A stretch of 64,000 bases of DNA, from NCBI RefSeq assembly GCF_036226525.1, contig NZ_CP108487.1, forward strand, positions 6,324,001-6,388,000, in the 5' to 3' direction. The notes below the pieces were generated by a model. That model searched no databases. It was given only the letters and a program-made list of their open reading frames with translations, and had not been told where the DNA came from. The DNA is from Kribbella sp. NBC_01245 (lineage in GTDB: Bacteria; Actinomycetota; Actinomycetes; Propionibacteriales; Kribbellaceae). Position 1 is the stretch's first letter; each line of letters opens with the position of its first letter. Positions 52,557 through 61,347 of this stretch are shown here, piece by piece. A program made the position numbers and the translations under genes.

Positions 52557-53888
52557 TCAGGCAGCGAGCCCGATGCGAGATGCGAAGTCCCGCAGACCAG
52601 ACAGGCCTACTGTCTGCCCGGTGGCCAGCAGTTGGTTGGTGAGTTGCTGTGCCCATGGCCGGTATCGGACTTCCTGGGGGGCGGCGTGTTCGGCGTGCAG
52701 CATAGCCTGGAAGGCGCCGTCGGCTCGTCCGCGGCCCCACCAGGCTAGGGCTGTGTCTTCCCAGTACCTGGCGTGCCGTTCCGGGGGGCCGAGTAGGTCG
52801 CGGCGGACCTGGTGGCTATAGGTCACCGCCTGGCCGAAGTCGCCCAGTGCTCGGGCCACACCGATGCCGTAAAGGTTGATGTCGTTGTTGCCGAAGGTGG
52901 AACCGCCGTGTTCGGTGACGGCTCGGCGGGACTCTTGGAGCAGGTCGTAGGCGGCTTGGCGCTTGTCTGTCAATGCCGCGGTGTAGGAGGCTGTGCACAA
53001 CATCGAGGCGTAGAAGCCGGCGTCACCTGGCTGTGCCAACGCTGTCGATTCGGTGAATCGGCGGGCCGCGTCCAGCACCACGTCTTGGGCTTTGTCGCGG
53101 TGGGCGGAGCGGCGCAGCACGATCGCGGCCAAGCGCTGGGCGCGGGCAAGGGCTCGCGGATCGCCTGCTGCGGCAGCGGCCTGCACCGCCCGGTCTGCGG
53201 TGGCCCAGGCCGCCCCGTTTTCGTGCAGCTTGGTCAGCACTTCGGTTGCCAGGGCGTACCCGTCTGACAGCAGGGTCCGGGCAGCTGAGCGGTCGTCGTG
53301 GGGCTGGGCGTCACAGGTCGCGGTGGCGGTCCGGATCAGACCCGGCAACTTGACCGCCAGCTCACGGTAGCGGCACACGGCGAAGTCGTGCTTGGCCGAT
53401 GCCAGCATCCCAGACAACCGGTCAAGGCCGACCGGGCCGGTACTTGGTCCTGCTGAGCCGAACAGCAGGTCATCCAGGTCGGCGACGATCCGCTGCTGAG
53501 CCAGTGCGGAAACCGGGAGCAGTGCCGCGCCGGTAACGGCCACCATCCCGGTCAGTAGATCGCGTCGCAGCACGTGGTCACCGTCCTCCATCTCTGAGTG
53601 CACCCTATCGGCCGGATCCACCGCCGAGGTGGAACCTGGAACCGACAGGCCGAACAGCGATGCCGGGATGGCGAATAGCCGCGCCATGTGCCGCAGCACC
53701 GCCACATCGGTCAAGCGCTGGGTGCCGGTCTCATACCGAGAGATGGTCGTGCCGGACCAGCCGGCCATCGCCCCGGCCTGGGCCTGGGTCAGGCCTAGCG
53801 CCGTGCGTGCCAGTTTCAGCAGCGTGCCGTAATCGCCGTGGCGGGCGGCCCGCTGCGCCTCCGGTAGCTCATGCCATTGCGCAGCCAT
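52557..53888 (-). CDS. XRE/TPR regulator divergent from the phosphoramidate-type operon
   Basis: 443 aa. N-terminal HTH at residues 18-80 ('LLKLARTALGLTQAQAGAMA', 'SGTTISRYETGTQRLTDVAV'), linker with 'LRRDLLTGMVAVTGAALLPV', then TPR-like repeats ('YASMLCTASYTAALTDKRQA', 'GVARALGDFGQAVTYSHQV'). Such proteins are frequently cluster-situated regulators. Its ATG (53888) faces the operon across about 200 bp, making it the best candidate regulator. Confidence 0.88.
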   Translation of the reverse strand: MAAQWHELPEAQRAARHGDYGTLLKLARTALGLTQAQAGAMAGWSGTTISRYETGTQRLTDVAVLRHMARLFAIPASLFGLSVPGSTSAVDPADRVHSEMEDGDHVLRRDLLTGMVAVTGAALLPVSALAQQRIVADLDDLLFGSAGPSTGPVGLDRLSGMLASAKHDFAVCRYRELAVKLPGLIRTATATCDAQPHDDRSAARTLLSDGYALATEVLTKLHENGAAWATADRAVQAAAAAGDPRALARAQRLAAIVLRRSAHRDKAQDVVLDAARRFTESTALAQPGDAGFYASMLCTASYTAALTDKRQAAYDLLQESRRAVTEHGGSTFGNNDINLYGIGVARALGDFGQAVTYSHQVRRDLLGPPERHARYWEDTALAWWGRGRADGAFQAMLHAEHAAPQEVRYRPWAQQLTNQLLATGQTVGLSGLRDFASRIGLAA

Positions 53889-53929
53889 GGGTTCACTCTG
53901 CGTCCATCAGTGCATAGGTCGCAAGTGGT

Positions 53930-54100
53930 GTGCAGATCCCGCACACCGGTCTTCCGGGCAGCGGCCGTTCGCGATGTCCTCGATGGCGGCGGCTGCTGGC
54001 GATCCACGAGTTCCTGTTGACCGACTTGATTCTGATCGGCGTCGCGATCGGCCTCGCGCTGGGGCAATCGCCGTACTACGACCTCAGGGGGACCACATGA
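53930..54100 (+). CDS. Small single-pass membrane peptide preceding the operon
   Basis: 56 aa from GTG 53930. A basic N-terminus is followed by a hydrophobic helix ('LLTDLILIGVAIGLALG') and 'YYDLRGTT'. The stop overlaps the kinase ATG (ATGA), which supports translation. The ribosome binding site is weak. Resembles in design the membrane peptide at 49491-49739. Confidence 0.45.
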   Translation: MQIPHTGLPGSGRSRCPRWRRLLAIHEFLLTDLILIGVAIGLALGQSPYYDLRGTT

Positions 54101-56469
54101 CATCTGACACCAAACCCAGGTTGCTGTCCACGAAGGCGATGACGTTGCGGCACCTGGCGCCACTCATCGCGACGGCGAGCATCGACGTGGGCCATCTCAT
54201 TTCGCGCGGCAACTGGCGGACGCGGGGTCCGGTCGTGACCGGGTTTCTCGCCGCTACCTATCAGGGCGGTGCTCTGATCGTGCGCAGCTCGGCCGCCGGT
54301 GAGGACACCGCGAAAGCTTCGGCTGCTGGCAGGTACGACAGCGTCGCGGTCCCGGAGCACGCCGATTCCGCTGTCCTGCAGGCCGCGATCGACCGGGTGT
54401 TCAGCTCGTACGGCGACGACCGTGATGACAGTTACGTGTTTGTGCAGCGTTACATCGACGCGGTGGCGGCGGCCGCGGTCGTCACCACCCGCGTCGCCGC
54501 GACCGGTGCGCCCTACTACGTGCTGGCTGTGGATGAGGTCTCCGGTACCAGCGACGCCGTCACTTCCGGCCGCGCAACGGCACCGCGCACCTGGTACCTG
54601 GCCCATGGCAAGCCGGCGGCGAACATACCGCCGCTGGTGCGGCAGCTGATGCGCACTGTGGAAGCCGTTCAGAACACGACCGGCAGTGACGAGCTCGACC
54701 TCGAGCTGCTCGTCGACGCCGACCGCCGCACTCACCTGCTGCAGGTCCGGCCACTGGTGCTCGCAGACCATCCGTCGCCGGCGTCGGATCGGGCCGTTGC
54801 CAGGGCGGTCGAGACCTGCGCGCACCGCCTCGCCGCTGAGCAGCGCAACGGGCATCCGCAGTTGCTCGGTTTGCCGCCGTGGTTCAGCAACATGGCCGAC
54901 TGGAACCCGGCCGAGATGATCGGCCAGCGGCCGCGCCCCTTGGCGATGTCGCTGTACCGGGAGGTGATCACCAACCGGTCCTGGGCGATCCAGCGGGCCC
55001 AGTACGGCTACCGCGATCTGCGCGGGGTGCGGCTGCTGCACGAGTTCGCCGGCCAGCCCTACATCGATGTGCGCGCGAGCCTGCTGTCGTTTATTCCCGC
55101 ATCGCTTCCCTTCGCGGCCGCGCGCCGCATCGTGGCCCATCAGCTCGATCACGTTGCAGCGATGCCGCATCTGCATGACCGGATCGAGTTCGACGTCGCC
55201 ACCACCGCGGCCACCTTCGACCTCGACGACCGCCTAGACCAGCTCACCGATGACGCGGACCTGCTCGCCGTGCACCGTAGCGAGCTACGGAGCGCGCTGT
55301 CCGCGATCACTGTGGCTGGGATGCGGCGGTTCGCCCGGGACGCTTGGCAGGTCGAGCTGGCGTCGGCCCGCAGGGCGATGTGCCTGCAGGGCTACGCGGC
55401 GGATCCGCTGCGCCGGGTCGACGCGCTACTGACCGGGATCCAGAAGGCCATCGCGGTGCCGTTCGCCCACACGGCCAGGGCGGCATTTCTCGCGACGGCA
55501 TTCACCCGCAGCGCGCTTACGACCGGTCTGGCATCACCGGATTCGGTCGACCAGTTCATGCGGTCCCTCAGCACGGTCTCGGCCGGACTGCGGGCTGACG
55601 GCGCGGCTGTTGCCCGCGGCACCATCGACTGGGAGGTGTTCGTCCAGGTCTACGGGGACCTGCGTCCAGGTACCTACGACCCGGCCACGCCGCGCTACCG
55701 CGATGCCCCCGACCTGTACCTGCGACCGTTCGTCACCGACACCCACCACCCGGCGCCGGGGATGAGGCTCGACTCGGACGGGCCCCTGTTCACGGCGGCC
55801 GCGAAAACGGTCACCGCGGAACTGAACCGGCTCGGTCTGGAGTACAACGCCAAGGCCTTGACCGGGTTCATCCGGTCAGCGATCGGGGCCCGCGAGCTGG
55901 GCAAGTTCGAGCTGTCGGCCTGGATCAGCGACATCCTCACCGGTCTGCTGCAGGCCGGTGACCAGCTCGGGCATACACCCGACGATGTGGCGTTCTGGCG
56001 TCTCGGGGACGTGCGTGGACTGAGCGAGGGATCGCTGTCGCCGGCCCGGCTGCGCGACCGGGTCGAGGTGCGCCGCGAACGCTACGCCGTGACCCAGCGG
56101 GTGCATCTGCCGGCCACGATGGCCGATCCGCTCGAGGTGCGCTGTTTCGCCACCGAGCCCGGCCAGCCGACGTACGTCGGTACCGGCGCAACGACCGGAC
56201 CGGTCCGGCTAGATCCACGGCCCGGGGACAACCTGGACGGGATCGTCGTACTGACCAGCGCCGATCCGGGCTTCGAATGGCTGTTCTCCCGGCCCGTCAA
56301 AGGGATCGTCACCTTGTACGGCGGGGCGAACTCCCATATGGCGGTCCGGTGCGCCGAGGCCGGTGTCCCGGCAGCGATGGGCGTCGGCCAGGCGATCTAC
56401 GACCAACTGGCCTCCGCGCACGTCGTACGTCTCGACTGTGCTGCCCAGACCATCGAGATCGTCTCGTGA
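54097..56469 (+). CDS. Glutamine-kinase-like ATP-grasp/phosphohistidine-domain enzyme
   Basis: 790 aa with PPDK/PEP-synthase architecture. The ATP-grasp part has 'VRSSAAGED' (62-70) and 'DLELLVDADRRTHLLQVRPL' (201-220). A central domain follows with 'DWNPAEMIG' (268-276) and 'YGYRDLRGVRLLHEFAGQPY'. The C-terminal phosphohistidine domain has 'GGANSHMAVRCAEAGVPA' (His about 747). The architecture and the DWNPAEMIG region resemble the L-glutamine kinase of Campylobacter capsule phosphoramidate synthesis (Cj1418 type), which makes L-glutamine phosphate, AMP and Pi from ATP. AGGGGGA precedes ATG 54097. The next two genes match the next two pathway steps. Rifampicin phosphotransferase or PEP synthase are alternatives. 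Confidence 0.8.
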   Translation: MTSDTKPRLLSTKAMTLRHLAPLIATASIDVGHLISRGNWRTRGPVVTGFLAATYQGGALIVRSSAAGEDTAKASAAGRYDSVAVPEHADSAVLQAAIDRVFSSYGDDRDDSYVFVQRYIDAVAAAAVVTTRVAATGAPYYVLAVDEVSGTSDAVTSGRATAPRTWYLAHGKPAANIPPLVRQLMRTVEAVQNTTGSDELDLELLVDADRRTHLLQVRPLVLADHPSPASDRAVARAVETCAHRLAAEQRNGHPQLLGLPPWFSNMADWNPAEMIGQRPRPLAMSLYREVITNRSWAIQRAQYGYRDLRGVRLLHEFAGQPYIDVRASLLSFIPASLPFAAARRIVAHQLDHVAAMPHLHDRIEFDVATTAATFDLDDRLDQLTDDADLLAVHRSELRSALSAITVAGMRRFARDAWQVELASARRAMCLQGYAADPLRRVDALLTGIQKAIAVPFAHTARAAFLATAFTRSALTTGLASPDSVDQFMRSLSTVSAGLRADGAAVARGTIDWEVFVQVYGDLRPGTYDPATPRYRDAPDLYLRPFVTDTHHPAPGMRLDSDGPLFTAAAKTVTAELNRLGLEYNAKALTGFIRSAIGARELGKFELSAWISDILTGLLQAGDQLGHTPDDVAFWRLGDVRGLSEGSLSPARLRDRVEVRRERYAVTQRVHLPATMADPLEVRCFATEPGQPTYVGTGATTGPVRLDPRPGDNLDGIVVLTSADPGFEWLFSRPVKGIVTLYGGANSHMAVRCAEAGVPAAMGVGQAIYDQLASAHVVRLDCAAQTIEIVS

Positions 56470-57113
56470 GGCCACTGTTCGTGGGCATCACCCAGCGGGT
56501 CGTCACCGTGCCGCACCGCGCCGAGACCGGCGACTATCTCGACCACCGTTGGGCCCAGCGGCTGGCCGACCACAAACTCACCGCGCTGCCGCTGCCCAAC
56601 CACCTGCAGGCGATGCGCTCAGTTCTGCGGGCGGTACCGATCCGGCTGCTGATCCTGTCCGGCGGCAACGACCTGGCCGCGCTGCCCGGCGCGACCGATG
56701 CGCACCCACAACGCGACGAAGCCGAGCTCGCCGCGATCGAGTACGCCCGCGACCGGGAGATCCCCGTGCTGGGGATCTGCCGCGGCGCGCAGCTGCTCGT
56801 GTCCCGGCTCGGCGTGCAGCTGCACCGGCGCGGCGGCCACGGCGGCACCGTGCACGGCATCCGCACCCTCGCCACCACGCCGGCCCCGTGGGCCTGGCCG
56901 CCGCGGTTCGAGGTCGCCTCACACCACGACTGGGTCATCCCCAGACACCCACTCCCGGCCGCGATCGAGGTCCTAGCGCAGGCCGACGACGGAACCGTCG
57001 AAGCATTCACCCACCCAGCAGAAAGGCAGTGGGGACTCATGTGGCACCCCGAACGCGAAGCACCCGGCGGATTCGCCAACCAAACCCTTCGGCACATCAT
57101 CGGAGGCCTGTGA
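56466..57113 (+). CDS. Class I glutamine amidotransferase-like hydrolase
   Basis: 215 aa, GTG start overlapping the kinase stop. Nucleophile elbow 'GICRGAQ' (Cys105) and 'MWHPERE' (His194, Glu196) complete the triad, and 'LSGGNDL' is the oxyanion-side motif. It is of the PuuD/gamma-glutamyl hydrolase group. In Campylobacter the matching enzyme (Cj1417) hydrolyses gamma-glutamyl-CDP-amidate to glutamate and cytidine diphosphoramidate. The same order of genes supports that role here; a PuuD-like amide hydrolase is the alternative. Confidence 0.85.
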   Translation: MRPLFVGITQRVVTVPHRAETGDYLDHRWAQRLADHKLTALPLPNHLQAMRSVLRAVPIRLLILSGGNDLAALPGATDAHPQRDEAELAAIEYARDREIPVLGICRGAQLLVSRLGVQLHRRGGHGGTVHGIRTLATTPAPWAWPPRFEVASHHDWVIPRHPLPAAIEVLAQADDGTVEAFTHPAERQWGLMWHPEREAPGGFANQTLRHIIGGL

Positions 57114-57895
57114 TGGAAGCGGTCATCCTCGCCGCCGGGCGCGGCTCCCGCCTCGGCGACGCCACCACCGACGTACCGAAACCGATGGTGCAGCTGGCCG
57201 GCCGCACCCTGTTCGAGCGCACCGTCGAGCAATTCCACGCCCACGGCATCAACCGCATCACTGCCGTCACCGGCTACCGCGCCGACCAGTTGCCCACCGG
57301 CGGGCTGCGTGTCGTCCACAACGACTGGTGGCAAACGACAGGCATCGCCTTCAGCTTGCTGCAGGCCGACGCCCACCTCACCGAATCGGTGATCGTCGCC
57401 TACAGCGACATCGTCTTCGAACCCGCCGTACTGCAGGCACTCCTGTCCCACGACCACGACGGGGTCAGCATCGCGGTCAACACCGACTGGCGCCGCCTGT
57501 GGGAGCACCGCATGGACGACGTCCTCGCCGACGCGGAATCACTGCGCCGCACCGATGACTGGGCGATCACCGAAATCGGGCAACCCGCGGCCACGGTCGA
57601 CGACGTCCAGGGCCAGTTCATGGGCCTGATCCGGATCGACCGCTCGGCCCAGGACCGGTTCTTCGGGCTGTACCGCGACGCGCTGCGCACCGAACCACTC
57701 GACGGATCACCCGCACCGTCGCCGGGGTTGTGGGACATGACGACCTGGCTGACCCGGTGGCTCGATGCCGGCGAACACCTCGCCGGTGTCCCGGTCCATG
57801 GCGGCTGGCTCGAAATCGACACCGTGACCGACCTCGACACCTACATCCGGCTGCACGCCACAGGGGAGCTGACCTCGATATGCGCACTCGACTGA
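57113..57895 (+). CDS. Sugar-phosphate-type nucleotidyltransferase (probable phosphoglutamine cytidylyltransferase)
   Basis: 260 aa. GT-A/NTP-transferase motifs 'VILAAGRGSRLG' (4-15) and 'VPKPMVQLAGRTL', then 'VAYSDIVFEPAVL' with the metal Asp, and 'GGWLEIDTVTDL' near the end. This group includes phosphocholine cytidylyltransferases and the Campylobacter CTP:phosphoglutamine cytidylyltransferase (Cj1416). With the kinase and amidotransferase it completes a predicted route to cytidine diphosphoramidate. Start overlaps the preceding stop; 16-bp overlap with the next gene. Nucleotide specificity is inferred. Confidence 0.85.
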   Translation: MEAVILAAGRGSRLGDATTDVPKPMVQLAGRTLFERTVEQFHAHGINRITAVTGYRADQLPTGGLRVVHNDWWQTTGIAFSLLQADAHLTESVIVAYSDIVFEPAVLQALLSHDHDGVSIAVNTDWRRLWEHRMDDVLADAESLRRTDDWAITEIGQPAATVDDVQGQFMGLIRIDRSAQDRFFGLYRDALRTEPLDGSPAPSPGLWDMTTWLTRWLDAGEHLAGVPVHGGWLEIDTVTDLDTYIRLHATGELTSICALD

Positions 57896-59319
57896 ACCCC
57901 GGCGCGAAGATCCACTTCTCCGGGATCGGCGGCAAAGGCATCGCCCCGGCCGCATCCCTTGCCTTACAGGCCGGTTACGACGTCACCGGTGACGACCTGA
58001 TCGAGAACCACCGCACCGCGGCGCTCCGCGCTGCCGGCGCCACGATCATGGCCGGACGCAACGAAATCCCTGACGGGGTCGAGGCTGTGGTCGCCTCGTC
58101 GAGCATCGACCTCACGCCTGGCACCGCGATCGCCGCCGACCCGGCCGCCCCTGCACGGCGGCCGGTGACGCTGCAGCGGCTGGAGTTCGTGCAGCACGTG
58201 TTCGCCCGGCACGGCAAGGACCAGATCGCCGTGGCGGGATCGGTCGGCAAATCCAGCGCGGCCGCGATCACCACCTCGGTCTTCGCTCCCACAGATCCGT
58301 CCTGCTACATCGGCGCCGACGTCGACACCACCCTGTGCGGAGCCACACTGGCCGCCGGGCCATGGGCAGTCACAGAGGCCTGCGAGTACCGCGACGCCTA
58401 CCTGGCCCTGGCGCCGAAGATCGCGTTGATCCTGAACCTCACCACCAACCACGAAGACCACTTCGGTGACGGCACCGCCGGCTTCGCCCAGTCCCTGCGG
58501 ACGCTAATCGACGTCTCGGCCGGCCCCCTCGAGCACGTCGTCACCACCAGCGAGGCCGCGTTCGTCCTCAACCAGCACGGTCTCGGGATCGACCGTGCCG
58601 CCCACACCATCGGGCAGGACGGGGCCGACTGGCAGCTGAGCATCGACCATGCCACACCGGACTCGACCCGGTTCTCGCTGCGCCACGCACAGGGCCGCGA
58701 CACCTTCGAGGTGCCGCTGACCGGGCCGCACTCGGCCACCGCGGCCGCGCTCGCTGTCGTCGCTGCCCGATACGCCGGATTGAGCGATGCCGACATCCGG
58801 GCAGGCTTGGCCCTCGCGCGGCTGCCGCAGCGGCGCATGTCGCTGGTGCACACCGCACCAGGCCTGTCGGTGTACGACGACAACGCCCGGCTGCCTGTGC
58901 AGCTGACCAGCCTGCTCGCCGCGCTACGCCAGTGCCATCCCCGCCAGCCCATCATCGCGGTGATCTCGCCGTGGGGCCGCCGCAACCGCCGCGACCTGGC
59001 CCAGTGGGCCGCAGCCGCCGCGCAGGCCGACTTCGTTTACGTGCTGCCCGTCGGCGACGCCTCCACCGCCCATGGCGGTGCCGAATACCCGGCGTCCGCG
59101 GTCGACCTGGTCGACCTGATCCACCACATCGGCGGCTCCGCCCAGGCCGTCAACAGCCCAGGAGAGATCGCTGCGCCCGGCGTCAGCGAGGCCGCGCCTC
59201 AGGTGTACGTCACTGCCGGGTACGACACCAGCCAGCCCGTGTTCGCCGAGATCCACCGCAACCTGCAGGTCAGCGACGCCGACAGCTGTGTGCCGTGCGG
59301 CACGGCGGCACGCTCGTGA
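57880..59319 (+). CDS. Mur-ligase-like ATP-dependent amide ligase
   Basis: 479 aa with the three-domain Mur build. N-terminal Rossmann part 'KIHFSGIGGKGIAP' (10-23), central ATPase 'AVAGSVGKSSAAA' (P-loop GSVGKSS at 120-126 instead of GTHGKTT), 'LNLTTNHEDHF', and a C-terminal domain with 'SVYDDNARLPVQL'. The MurC-like N-terminus suggests a nucleotide-linked or related acceptor, but the altered P-loop and the C-terminal 'YDDNA' instead of 'DYAHHP' show it is not MurC. It would couple an amine to a carboxylate (or acyl phosphate) in the cluster's product. Confidence 0.8.
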   Translation: MRTRLNPGAKIHFSGIGGKGIAPAASLALQAGYDVTGDDLIENHRTAALRAAGATIMAGRNEIPDGVEAVVASSSIDLTPGTAIAADPAAPARRPVTLQRLEFVQHVFARHGKDQIAVAGSVGKSSAAAITTSVFAPTDPSCYIGADVDTTLCGATLAAGPWAVTEACEYRDAYLALAPKIALILNLTTNHEDHFGDGTAGFAQSLRTLIDVSAGPLEHVVTTSEAAFVLNQHGLGIDRAAHTIGQDGADWQLSIDHATPDSTRFSLRHAQGRDTFEVPLTGPHSATAAALAVVAARYAGLSDADIRAGLALARLPQRRMSLVHTAPGLSVYDDNARLPVQLTSLLAALRQCHPRQPIIAVISPWGRRNRRDLAQWAAAAAQADFVYVLPVGDASTAHGGAEYPASAVDLVDLIHHIGGSAQAVNSPGEIAAPGVSEAAPQVYVTAGYDTSQPVFAEIHRNLQVSDADSCVPCGTAARS

Positions 59320-59792
59320 CGCGGCCAACAGGTCCGGACGTGTGGCCAGCTGACGACTCAGCCCACCGCAACAGCCCGCAACGGCCAGGGGCAGGTCCAC
59401 GGATCCCTGTGCCAGCGCTCGATCCATGCCCGTTCTGCACCCGGATCGCCGAGCCCAGCGAACTGCCTCGCTCGGCGACCGCCGCGGTAGTCGCCGACGC
59501 GTATCCCCGGACACCGGGCCATCTCCTGGTCGTCCCGCTCAGCCACGTGGGCGACTACTTCGCCGTGCCCCCGAATGTCAAGGCTGAGATGTGGGCGTTG
59601 GTAGACTCCGCCCGGTCCCACCTACTGGCCAACTACCGGCCGGACGGGTGGACCGTCCGGATCAATATCGGGGATGTCGCCGGCCAAACCGTCGATCACG
59701 CTCACATCCACGTTGTCCCGCACTACACCAGCCGGACCGGCAACACGCCGGATGAGAACACACCAGAGGAGACCTGTGTCCGCAGTGGGTGA
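59316..59792 (+). CDS. HIT-family protein
   Basis: 158 aa with GTG start in the previous stop. 'CPFC' (38-41) at the domain start, 'GHLLVVPLSHV', and the histidine triad 'HAHIHVVP' (128-135) are all present, so it should be active. HIT enzymes of the HINT group hydrolyse nucleoside phosphoramidates, notable next to a predicted cytidine diphosphoramidate pathway. A zinc-binding, AP4A- or GalT-like role is also possible. Its end overlaps the MurC-like gene by 17 bp. Confidence 0.9.
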   Translation: MTRPTGPDVWPADDSAHRNSPQRPGAGPRIPVPALDPCPFCTRIAEPSELPRSATAAVVADAYPRTPGHLLVVPLSHVGDYFAVPPNVKAEMWALVDSARSHLLANYRPDGWTVRINIGDVAGQTVDHAHIHVVPHYTSRTGNTPDENTPEETCVRSG

Positions 59793-61116
59793 GCAGTTCG
59801 ACGGGTCCTTGCCCTGGTCCGGGCGCCGGATCCACTTCGTCGGTATCGGCGGCTGCGGCATGAGCGGTCTCGCGCTCGTCGCCGCCCAGCTCGGCGCCAC
59901 CGTGTCCGGATCCGACGCGAAACGGTCCATCTTCTTCGACTCCCTGGCCGGCACCGGCCTGATCGACCTGCACATCGGCCAGTCGGCCGACCACCTGCCC
60001 GCAGCCGGTGAGGTCGTGTATTCCAGCGCCATCCGGCCAGACAACGTCGAACGTGTCACCGCGCACCAGCGTGGCTTGACCGAGCTGCACCGCTCCGCGC
60101 TGCTGGCCCAGCTGACCCGGATGAACCGCACCATCGCGGTCGCCGGCGCCCACGGCAAGACCACCACCGCCGCGCTGCTGGCCTACGTGCTCGACCACGC
60201 CGGGCTCGAACCCACCTACATCGTGGGCGGCCTCTTGCGCCCGCCCGCGTTGCATGCCCGTGCCGGTACCGGTGGCCTGCTTGTCATCGAAGCCGACGAA
60301 TCCGACCGCAGCTTGCTCGACTACGACGTCGACATCGCACTCGTCACCAACGTGGATCTCGACCACGTTGGTGACGCCGCCGGTTACGAATCCAAGGACG
60401 ACGTCGCCGACGTCTTGTCCCGCTTCGCCAAGAGCGCCGACTTCACCATTGGATCCCAAAGCGCGGCCGACGACCTCGCTGAGCGACTCCCGCAGCTGAA
60501 GGTCGCCGTACCAGGACGCACCGACAAGCCCGCCTCGTTCCTGCTCGACGGCGAGACCTACGACCTGAGCCTGCCCGGCTGGCACAACGCCGAGAACGCC
60601 GCCCTTGTCGTCCGCGTCGCCCGCGAGCTCGGTTGCAGCGCCGACGCCATCCGCGCAGCTCTCGCCACCTTCCCCGGACTGGCGCGCCGCTTCGAACTCC
60701 GCGGCCAGACCGTGACCGGCGCCCGGGTGTTCGACGACTACGCCCACCACCCGACCGAGGTAGCCGCGGTCTTGCAGGCCGCCCGATCGGTCACCACCGG
60801 TCGCGTGATCGCAGTGTTCCAGCCGCACCTGTTCTCCCGGACCCAGCAGTTCACCACCGAGTTCGCCCAGGCCCTCACACTGGCCGACCTGACCTACCTC
60901 GAACCGGTCTACCCTGCCCGAGAAGACCCCGCCGCATGGACACACGTGTCCAGCCTCAACATTGCGGCCGCACTGCCTGACGCGGTCTTCCGCTACATGA
61001 CCGACCGGGCCGACCTGGCCAGCGACCTGACCACCGAGGCACAGACCGATGATGTGATCGTCCTGGTCGGTGCCGGCGATGTGACGCTCCTGGCCGAACA
61101 GCTCGTCACCGGCTGA
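59776..61116 (+). CDS. MurC-like ligase (UDP-MurNAc:L-alanine ligase family)
   Basis: 446 aa with all MurC hallmarks: 'HFVGIGGCGMSGLA' (20-33), 'VSGSD', ATPase 'GAHGKTTT' (124-131), 'VIEADESDRS', 'TNVDLDHV', 'WHNAENA', 'FDDYAHHPTEVAA' and 'FQPHLFSRTQQF'. MurC adds an amino acid to the lactyl carboxylate of UDP-MurNAc. Since the gene ends a biosynthetic operon and not a division/cell-wall cluster, I infer a second, dedicated copy. GAGGAG lies before GTG 59776. Last gene of the operon. Confidence 0.88.
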   Translation: MSAVGEQFDGSLPWSGRRIHFVGIGGCGMSGLALVAAQLGATVSGSDAKRSIFFDSLAGTGLIDLHIGQSADHLPAAGEVVYSSAIRPDNVERVTAHQRGLTELHRSALLAQLTRMNRTIAVAGAHGKTTTAALLAYVLDHAGLEPTYIVGGLLRPPALHARAGTGGLLVIEADESDRSLLDYDVDIALVTNVDLDHVGDAAGYESKDDVADVLSRFAKSADFTIGSQSAADDLAERLPQLKVAVPGRTDKPASFLLDGETYDLSLPGWHNAENAALVVRVARELGCSADAIRAALATFPGLARRFELRGQTVTGARVFDDYAHHPTEVAAVLQAARSVTTGRVIAVFQPHLFSRTQQFTTEFAQALTLADLTYLEPVYPAREDPAAWTHVSSLNIAAALPDAVFRYMTDRADLASDLTTEAQTDDVIVLVGAGDVTLLAEQLVTG

Positions 61117-61189
61117 ACCGCTTGCCAATGGCAGATCGAAGACCTACCGGCTAGGTGATGTCGAGATCGACGGAGCCGGCAGGGGTCAG

Positions 61190-61218
61190 AAGTTGTCCCA
61201 CACAACGTAGGACAACTT
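61190..61218. repeat. Perfect inverted repeat
   Basis: AAGTTGTCC (61190-61198) and GGACAACTT (61210-61218) with an 11-nt spacer, 73 bp after the last operon gene. No T-run; could be a terminator, operator or recombination site. Confidence 0.45.
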
Positions 61219-61347
61219 CCGTGGCACTAGGCCAGCTAGCAACCCCGGGGTCGACCGCCGGCGGCTGCACTGCTGCTACTCACCCCTGGAGCTGCACGAC
61301 GGCGGTTCAAGTTCTGCTGCTCAGCGGCGGCAAGGAGCCGAGGCGGG

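Noticed and set aside
59776..61116. Reading the MurC-like gene as the housekeeping murC
   Set aside because: No cell-division/peptidoglycan gene neighbours; it ends an operon of phosphoramidate-type genes with 17-bp overlap to a HIT gene.
59662..61128. 488-codon antisense frame over the MurC-like gene
   Set aside because: Gly/Val-rich antisense of a gene with every MurC motif.
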